From an uncultured Bacteroidia bacterium (GTDB taxonomy: Bacteria > Bacteroidota > Bacteroidia > Bacteroidales > F082), in NCBI GenBank assembly GCA_902791165.1, contig CADAVB010000025.1, forward strand, positions 1-36,850: 36,850 nucleotides of DNA, read 5' to 3'. A model generated the notes under the pieces. That model was not told where the DNA came from. It worked only from the letters and a program-made list of their open reading frames with translations, and ran no database searches. Positions 24,487 to 32,300 of this stretch are shown piece by piece. Both the position numbers and the translations under genes were made by a program. The stretch's first letter is position 1; each line of letters begins with the position of its first letter.

Positions 24487-25098
24487 CTATTTCTGGTTGA
24501 ATGGAATGCGGTTTTGAATGGAACGACCGAGCGTCACCTCATCGACAAACTCAAGCGCGTCGCCAACGGCAATGCCTTTCGAGATGACCGTAATCTTGCC
24601 CTTGAAGTCGGCCAATTGGCGGAAGATGTAGAAATTGGTGGTGTCGCCCTCGATGGTGGCGGGCAAAGCCAAGATGATTTCTTTAATATCTTCGTTTTGA
24701 GTGCGTTGCACGAGTTGCGCGATTTTCAGGTCGTGGGGCGAGATGCCTTCTATCGGGCTGATGACACCGCCGAGAACGTGATACAATCCGTTGAACGAGG
24801 CCGTCCGTTCGATGGCCAACACGTCGCGCATGTCGGCCACCACGCAAAGCGTGTTCTCGTCGCGTCGCGGGTTGCCGCAGATGGCGCAAACCTGCGTGTC
24901 GCTGATGTTGTAACACCGCTCGCAAAGTTTGATATTGCGCTTCATTTTCAGCAGAGAATCAGCGAGTTGCTCGGTTTCCAACTGGTCTTCGTTGAGCAGG
25001 TGCAAAGCCAGCCGAAGCGCCGTTTTCTTCCCGATTCCGGGCAGCTTGGCGAGCGCGTCCACCGCGTTTTCCAATAATATGGAGGAATATTCAGCCAT
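24487..25098 (-). CDS. recR: Recombination protein RecR
   Basis: The 203-residue protein has the RecR layout: an N-terminal helix-hairpin-helix (LAKLPGIGKKTALRLALHLL), a C4 zinc finger (Cys59, Cys62, Cys71, Cys74), and a Toprim domain with the ADMRDVLAIERT and GGVISPIEGISP motifs. RecR forms a DNA clamp with RecF/RecO to load RecA at gaps. The start MAEYSS aligns with other RecR proteins. It is the first gene of a two-gene unit with the PfkB kinase; dnaX, a frequent partner elsewhere, is not here. Confidence 0.95.
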   Translation of the reverse strand: MAEYSSILLENAVDALAKLPGIGKKTALRLALHLLNEDQLETEQLADSLLKMKRNIKLCERCYNISDTQVCAICGNPRRDENTLCVVADMRDVLAIERTASFNGLYHVLGGVISPIEGISPHDLKIAQLVQRTQNEDIKEIILALPATIEGDTTNFYIFRQLADFKGKITVISKGIAVGDALEFVDEVTLGRSIQNRIPFNQK

Positions 25099-25109
25099 AA
25101 TAAAACGCG

Positions 25110-25117
25110 CAAAGTTA
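25110..25117 (-). promoter_or_regulatory. -7 element for recR
   Basis: TAACTTTG on the minus strand lies 11 nt before the recR ATG, predicting a very short leader. It is back-to-back with the element at 25129-25136. Confidence 0.45.
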
Positions 25118-25128
25118 CGTTATTTCCG

Positions 25129-25136
25129 TAAATTTG
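25129..25136 (+). promoter_or_regulatory. -7 element for the second MORN-like gene
   Basis: TAAATTTG fits TAnnTTTG and lies 20 nt before the ATG at 25157. It forms a divergent pair with the recR element. Confidence 0.5.
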
Positions 25137-25156
25137 CAGCCTCAAAACCCCGAAAA

Positions 25157-25831
25157 ATGAAAAGATTCCTCATCTTTATTGCCGCCGCTTTGATGGCGTT
25201 GCCGGCTTTCGCGCAAGACCATAACCGCACCGACTCGAAAGGCCGTCGCCAAGGCCTGTGGACCGACTTCTACGCCAACGGGCAGAAACGCTACGAAGGC
25301 GAGTTCAAGAACGACAAGTGCAAAGGCACGTTCCGTTACTACGACGAACAAGGCAACCTGAAGGCCACCAACGAGTTCGACAAGTCGGGCGAGCGCGCGC
25401 TGAACAAGACCTACGCGCCCAATGGCCGCGTGGTGGCGACGGGCTATTACCTGAACCAAAAGAAAGACGGCGTGTGGAAATATTTCGATAAAAACAGCGG
25501 TCAACTGCTTCTTGTTGAGGAAAATACGGACGGAAAAGTGAACGGGTGGTCGAGGCTTTACAACCCGAGCAACGGCACTTTGGCCGAGGAAACGCACTAT
25601 GTGAATGGGGCACCCGAGGGTGCTTGCCGCAAGTTTTCCGACACGGGCGTGCTGCTGATGGAGTGTCAATACCGCAACGGCCTTTTGGACGGTCCGTCGA
25701 AAAGCTATTTCCCAAACACTTCTTTAAAGGAGGAAGGACAATACGCCAAAGGGAAGAAAGTAGGGCAGTGGAAGACCTACAACGAGGATGGCGATCTCAT
25801 CGCCGTGGATGCCTACGGGGAAACGGAATAA
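25157..25831 (+). CDS. Secreted MORN-like (YwqK-type) repeat protein, second copy
   Basis: The 224-residue protein has a signal peptide (MKRFLIFIAAALMALPAFAQ) and about seven MORN-like units (RRQGLWTDFYANGQKRYEG, CKGTFRYYDEQGN, KKDGVWKYFDKNSG, LLDGPSKSYFPNTS, KKVGQWKTYNEDGD). The architecture matches the protein at 10038, but the sequence is clearly different, so it is an old paralogue at most. The ATG at 25157 is the only start giving a signal peptide. Its stop is 2 bp from the stop of the convergent TPR gene. Function unknown; the toxin-antitoxin label often given to this family has no support here. Confidence 0.75.
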   Translation: MKRFLIFIAAALMALPAFAQDHNRTDSKGRRQGLWTDFYANGQKRYEGEFKNDKCKGTFRYYDEQGNLKATNEFDKSGERALNKTYAPNGRVVATGYYLNQKKDGVWKYFDKNSGQLLLVEENTDGKVNGWSRLYNPSNGTLAEETHYVNGAPEGACRKFSDTGVLLMECQYRNGLLDGPSKSYFPNTSLKEEGQYAKGKKVGQWKTYNEDGDLIAVDAYGETE

Positions 25832-25833
25832 CC

Positions 25834-26244
25834 TTACTGACAGCGTCTTAGGTAGTCCTCGAGGTTGGGGCGACCGTGTTTTTCAGCCAATTTGTAGTAT
25901 TCGCAGGCCTTGTCCTCGTCATTGAGGAGGAAATAGGTTTTGCCGAGGTTGAAATAGGCATCGGCGTAGTTGGGATTCAGCTCGATGGCCTTCTCAAAGT
26001 CGGCGATGGCTTCCTTGTAGCGTTGTTGGTTTACCTTCACGCAGCCACGGTGATAATACGCCTCGAAGTTGCTTTTGTCGTATTTGACGGCTTTGTCCAA
26101 GGCTTGTTCGGCCTCATCGAAATTGCTGAAGTTCACCATCAGGCGGTAGCCTTCGTCCATATAGAGACGCGACTTGGCTGGGTCGTCGCAGCTGGCGAGG
26201 CCGATGCACAACGCCATAGCGGAAACAAAAAACAGTTTTTTCAT
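25834..26244 (-). CDS. TPR-repeat lipoprotein
   Basis: The 136-residue protein has a lipoprotein signal peptide (lipobox LASC, Cys19) and about three tetratricopeptide repeats (AEQALDKAVKYDKSNFEAYY, KEAIADFEKAIELNPNYADA, FLLNDEDKACEYYKLAEKHG), ending LEDYLRRCQ. TPRs bind peptides or partner proteins; this one would sit on the periplasmic side of a membrane. The partner is unknown. It is read from its own promoter directly downstream of the terminator of the giant gene. Confidence 0.85.
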   Translation of the reverse strand: MKKLFFVSAMALCIGLASCDDPAKSRLYMDEGYRLMVNFSNFDEAEQALDKAVKYDKSNFEAYYHRGCVKVNQQRYKEAIADFEKAIELNPNYADAYFNLGKTYFLLNDEDKACEYYKLAEKHGRPNLEDYLRRCQ

Positions 26245-26261
26245 TGCTGTAAATTTTGGGG

Positions 26262-26269
26262 CAAAAGTA
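26262..26269 (-). promoter_or_regulatory. -7 element for the TPR lipoprotein
   Basis: TACTTTTG on the minus strand lies 17 nt before the ATG at 26244 and starts one base after the terminator T-tract of the upstream gene. Confidence 0.55.
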
Positions 26270-26270
26270 C

Positions 26271-26306
26271 AAAAAAAAGTCCGAAAGCGCAGTGGCTTCC
26301 GGACTT
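26271..26306 (-). terminator. Terminator of the 2530-residue protein gene
   Basis: On the minus strand a 12-bp stem AAGTCCGGAAGC / GCTTTCGGACTT, with one G-U pair in that transcript's direction, is followed by eight T residues. It lies 30 bp past the stop at 26337. The wobble pair favours the minus strand as the functional one. Confidence 0.8.
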
Positions 26307-26336
26307 TTCGTTTCCCCGAAGGGAGAGAATCACTTT

Positions 26337-29300
26337 TTACCTAACGATTACTTTTGCAGAAACAGTGTTTCTGTTGTTTTGCAGATGGATGACATAAAGT
26401 CCCTTGGCGAGGCTGTGGCTGACGCGCACGGTGCTGCCGGCGTTGATTTGCCGCTGCATCATGGCCTGGCCGAGGAGGCTGTACACGGTCATCGTGTAGT
26501 GGGCATCGCTGCGGTTTTCGATGACGAACTCGTTGCCCGTGTTCCAAATCGTAACATTGGCTTCTTCGTCTTCGTCCACGCTGGTATAAGTCAGGTCGAT
26601 GAAGATGGGCGTGTCGAGGCCGCCGTTGGGATTGACGGTGTTGCCTTCGGGTTGCCAGAAGCCGTTGCTGGTGTTGTATTCATTAAAGATGTTGCCGTCC
26701 ATGCCGATGATGGCGATGTGGTTGATGCCGTCTTCGCTGTCGTTGGGCAGGATGCCGCCAAACCAACCGTCGTTGCCAGCCACCAAATCCTTGTAGAAGT
26801 TGGCGTACTGGTTGATGCTACCGTAGTCCACGCCCACGGTTTCGATGCTGGTGGAATAAAGCGGACGCGGGTCGGAGGCGGTGGCATACAGTGCGGCAAA
26901 GCTCATGGCGTCTTCGTGGCTCTTGGCATAGAAGGCCGTGCCTTGATAGGTGTCGCGGTCGGTGCCGAAGTTGAGTACGGTGGCAGCGTCGGTGGTGGTG
27001 AATACATGGGCCACGGAGGTGCCGTCGTTGCCGTCGTTGATACGGAGGCGCAGATACACTTGGTTGCCAGGTGTGAAGCGGGCGTTGGCTGTAGGCTCAT
27101 TGACGCACCACAGCATGGCGTTGCCTTCTTCGTTGGTGGTGAACTCGCCATAGCCGCCCTCGGTAGCGAGGCTCGGGCTGGTGCTGCGGTAGAAGCCGTT
27201 GGCGTTGGCATAGATTACGTTGCCTGCGCCGGCCGTTTCTGAACCGTCGTTGCCGTCCACAAACTGGTTGGTGTAGCGGTAGGTGGCGTTGGGCGCGAGG
27301 TTATAGACAAACACTTGCGTGGCCACGGGAACGCGGTTGTTGTTCGAGCCGTTGTTGCCTTGGATGTACATCGGCACAATCGACTCGATGTAGGGTTCGC
27401 CTTCGCCGATGACAATACCGGTCAGGCTGATGGTGGCCGAGGCTCCACCTCCCGTGTGGGTGATAGTGCCCGCGTAGGTACCTGCTTCCAGACCGGCGGC
27501 CATGCGCACATAAACCGTCAGCGGCTGGTTGGTGATGATGCCGTTGGCGAACTCAAGCGTGATGGTGCTGCCGAAGGTCGCGTTGTCTAACGAGATCTCA
27601 AAGTATTCCGAAGCTGTAACGCTGACGTTGCCTTGGCCTTCGAGGTTCTCGGATGTCAGGATGTAGCTGCGCGAGGCCGACGGACCTTGACCGAACAGAT
27701 ATTCAAAGTCGAAGGTGTTGGGCGTGGCCGTGATGCTCGGGATGCCCGCGCTGCCCGAAACGAGAAGGATGTCATCGACTTCCCAACCGGCGGCTTGCTC
27801 GTCGGAGCTGGTGTATTTGAAGGCGATGTAGCAGTTGTTGCCGCTGAAGCCGTCCATGCTGATGGCTCCCGATTCCACCCAGTTCCAGCTGCCCGTCGAG
27901 AGGGGGCAGTTGATAGTTTGCCAGGTGGCAGCGTTCGGGTTGGTGCCGTCGTAGTCGTTGCTGAAGAACACTTCGATGTCGTCGCCATTGTAGTTCTTCG
28001 CGGTGCGGAAGGTGAGCACTACATCAGTGTAGGCATCCAAGTCGAAGGCAGGCGAGATGAGCCAGTCTTCGTTTTGGTGGGCTGAGCCTTCGGAATAGCC
28101 GTTCATGTAGCCGTAGTGGTTGCCTTGGTAGGAGTTGATGATCCATTCGGCGTCGCCGTCCACGCTCACTTGCGTCCAACCGTGCCAATCGTTCTCCCAG
28201 TCTTGGTTGAAGATGATGTATTGGTCGGTATTAATAACATAGGTGGCGCTGGCCACAGGGCTGTTATTGTAGCCCTCCATTTCGGCGTAGGCCCAAATGG
28301 TCATGTCTTCCGTTACGCTGATGGCATCTTCATACTCGGTCCAAGGTCCGTTTTCGGATTCGGTGCTGTAATAAATGGTAGCACCTTCGGTGGAGCAGCT
28401 GATGGTAACTTCTTGTGCCTCGTAGTAGGTTCCGCCTGCGGGCGTAAACACGGGAGCAGCCAATGTGGGCGTAGGTGCGTCGCCGCCTTGGCCGCCCTTC
28501 ACGAAGAAGTCGAGGAAGAAGTTGTAGGTCGCGCTGTTCATGTTGCTCTTGGAGTAAGGTGCGATTCTGTCGCCATTGTCATTGAGCTGAAGCGCAAAGG
28601 CACGAACGGTGCTTGCACCGATTGTCGAAACATTGGTGACGACGAAACCTGAATAGTTGGGTACCAAAGCGCTTTCTTCAGAGGTCAGGTACTCAATGAT
28701 CCAGTCCGTGTTGTCGCCGTTCAGGTTGAAGTTGGTGCCGCTGGTGAAACCGATTACATCGCCGTTGGTGTTGGTGAAGGTGTAGTTGGTTCCGTTCACG
28801 CCAACCATCCAATAGTAGTCGCTTTCTGCGTCGGCGATGGAAGCGGGAAGGACTTCAACACCGTCGTTGTTGGTGGTACTGACGATGGCAGAAACATTCA
28901 ACTTGCTGCTGGTGAGTGTGTTGGAGGCGACTTCGTAGGCATTGGCGGTGGCGTTGTATCTCGAAGCGATAATCACTTGGCTGCCATCGGTGAGTTCGCT
29001 CAGGTCGAAGATGCGGACGTAGTCTGCAAGGCCGCCCGTTGCGCCAGAAACTTCACCTGAGCAATGGACGTTAACAGAAGTGGCTCCTTCCGAAGCAATT
29101 ACCAAATCACCTTGATAACCATTGCAATCCAAATTAGCCTTCATTCGAACGTAAATTACGGTCTCTTCAACTATTCCGTTGGTGGGTGTCAGCGTGATGG
29201 TGCTTTGTGCGTTAAAGTCGTTGCCCGATGTAGCGGAAATTTCAAAATACTCTGCTTCGGAAATCATGATGTTTCCAGTCAGATTGAGACCGCTTATGGT

Positions 29301-32300
29301 GATGGTCTGTTCATTAGATGGGCCATCATATATAAGGTAGCTGAATCCCGTCAAGGACAAAGGTGTGGCACTAATGACGGGATCCGTCTGGATGGGGGTG
29401 GGCGGGTCGCCTCCTTCGCCACCCTTCACGAAGAAGTCGAGGAAGAAGTTGTACTCGCCTGCATAGCTGTTGCTGATATTGCTGGTTGAATAGGCTCCAA
29501 AAACGTTGAAATTATCTGTTTGATTATAACGCAGCGCGATACCACGGGTGTCGGAATCAACATTGGTGATGCGGAAACCGCCGTAGTTCGGAACGAGAGC
29601 GCTTTCTTCGGAGGTGGCTGCAACTATGGTCCAGTCTGTCTTGTTGCCTGTGAAATTGAAGTTGGTGCCGCTGTTGTAGCTGAGCACGTCGCCGTTGGCG
29701 TTGGTGAAGGTGTAGTTGCTGCCGTTCACGCCGACCGTCCAATAGTAGTTGTTTTCTGCATCGGCGATGGCGGCGGGAAGGATTTCGTTGTTGTTGCTGT
29801 CGGTGGCGCTAACGAATGCCGTATAGGTCATTTTGCCGCTCGTGAGCGTGTTGGCGGCGGCTTCGTAGGCATTGGCAGTGGCGTTGTATCTCGAAGCGAT
29901 AATCACTTGGCTGCCGTCTGCAAGTTGGCTCAAGTCGTTGATGCGTACATAGTCGCCTTCAACGACAGGTGGAGTGGGCGGCGTGGGTGCGTTGCCCGTT
30001 ACTGTGCCGCTGACATTGACGTAGGTCGTGTCGGAACCCTCGGTGGCAAGGGCGAGGCGCTCGTTGTATTCGCCCACTTCAAGGCCGGCTTTCAAGCGCA
30101 CAAAGATGGGCAGGTTGTTGAAATGTCCGGCGGGTGCGCTCACCATGGCAGGATTTTCGGGCTGGAACAGCTCGCCGCCGAAGGTGGAAACCTCGAAGCT
30201 TTCTGACGGGACGATGTAGGCCGCATCGGTCAAGAAGTCGCCGCTCAAAAGGAATTGGGCGAGTTCCGACGGACCGCCGTCTTCGTATTCGTAGGTCAAG
30301 CCGCTCAAAGCAGTCGGCGTGGCGGTCAGCTTGGGATTGTGGCTAAACTCGATGTCGTCGATGCTGACCACGCGCAGTTGGATTGCGTTGTAGCAGCTGA
30401 CAATGGCCGTGAAGGTTACACGGTCGCCTTCCAACAGACCAGGCACATCGGGGATGCGGTAGATGTTGATGCTCTCGCCGTCTTGCGTGATGGGCGTGTT
30501 GCCGTTCAGGTTGATGGCACCGATAATGGCGTTCTCTATCTTCACGCGAGTCGATTGCAAGAGGTTGTCGGCGGCAAAGTCGGCGTTGAGCGCGGCCACG
30601 GTCTGCACCTCCAAAGGTAGTTCGTTGCCGTTGGAGAGGATGGCGAACTCGTTGTCGTTGTTGCCTTTGATGCCAGTGAGTTCCACCAGACCGTTATACA
30701 CGGTTTTCTTGCCGTAGGCGCGCACGTTGTCGCCGATGGCGAGGTTGGCAGGCACGGTGTTGGAATTCAAGAAGAGGTCGATACCGGCTGCGCCGTTTTG
30801 CACATACACGTTGCGTCCGTCGATGAAGATGACGGTGCCTTCCACGCAAGCGTAGGCGTTGTTGGCCAAGGCGCGGGCATCGGCGATGGGCATCACTTCA
30901 TAGATGGTGTAGGTGGCTGTGGCAATTTCACTCATGGCATAGCCGTCGGCAATGGCAGCGGCTTTCAACGTCGTTGTTGCAGGAATACTGATAGGTTCGC
31001 TGTAAACGCTGCTGTTCTCGGTCGGGTCGGTGCCGTCCAAGGTGTAATAAATAGTGGCGTTTTCGGTGGTACAGCTGATGCTTACGGTTTGCTCAAGCAT
31101 GTAGCTGCCTTCGGCGAGGCTGAACGTGGGCGTGGCGGTCAAAGGTACTGCGCTGACGAGTCCGGTTAAAGTCACGGTGGCACTGGCTTCGCCGGAAACG
31201 GCAGTAAGGCTACCCGTATAGTTGCCCGAATCTAATCCAGCGGCCAATCTGACATAAACGCTGACAGCGTCAAGTGCACCAGTCGTCGGGGTGAGGGTCA
31301 AGGTGGCGGAATAGGTGCCGGTTTCCGTATCGCAAAGCTCAAAGTTAGTAGGAGCCGTAATGGTAACGTTTTCCACAAGGTTGCCACCCGAAAGGGTGAA
31401 GCTTTGGGCAGCCGAGGGACCTTCGTTTTCGGTATAGCTAAATCCCGATAAGCTTGTAACAGAAGCGGTCAATGTGGGTGTGGGCAGTTGGGGAACGTCG
31501 CCCGACTTGTAAAGGTAAACGTTAAGTTGGCCCGAAGCGTAACATGCGAAAGGCGAGCCATTGTTGTTGAGGCGCAACCAGTTGCGGGTGTTACTGCCTT
31601 GTGCTTTGATGGTGGCCACACCATCGCCGTCGATTTCAATGGTCCATTCGCCATTGGCGTTGTTGGTGGCTTGGGTCTTCAGATTGTTCGCGGATGAACT
31701 TGCAGCATAGAGGTAACCGCCATTAGCGGCATCGTACAAGGTCCAGTGGCCGTTCTCTTGACCGAGCGTCAGTTCATACACGGCTTCTTCGCCAGCAAGC
31801 GTGGCTGGAGTGACCGTGATGACATCGGAAACGGGGCTAACATCAACCGCAGACCTGTTGTTCGCGGTTTGTTTTCCCAAAGCCTTGTATTCCCCGCTCT
31901 TAATGCCGACAATGATGTATTTCTCGCCGGCTACAAGCGCGTTGGCGTTTTTGATTAAGGTGTAAGCTGTTTCTTGCGCGGGGGTCACGATGGTATAGGT
32001 TGCCGTGGCCACTTCGCTGTCCTCGCAGCCACTCTTGAAAGCTTTGGCCTTCACGGTGGTGGTGGCGTTGATGGTGATGGCAGAGTTGTAGGCTGTGCTG
32101 TTCGATGTTGGGTCGGAGCCGTCCAAGGTGTAGCGGATGGTGGCACCCTCGGTGGAGCAGGCGATGGTTACGTTCTGAGCCTCGGTGTAGGTGCCTTCGG
32201 CAGGTGTGAAGGTTGGGGTTTCCACCACAGGCATGGCATCCACGGTGCCGCTCAAGGCGACGGTTTTGCTCGTTGCGCCCGTCGAGGCAATGGTCAAATC

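Noticed and set aside
26256-27242. 328-residue plus-strand open frame under the giant protein gene
   Set aside because: It crosses the terminator and promoter region and overlaps the T9SS sorting domain on the other strand. Its composition is that of antisense translation.
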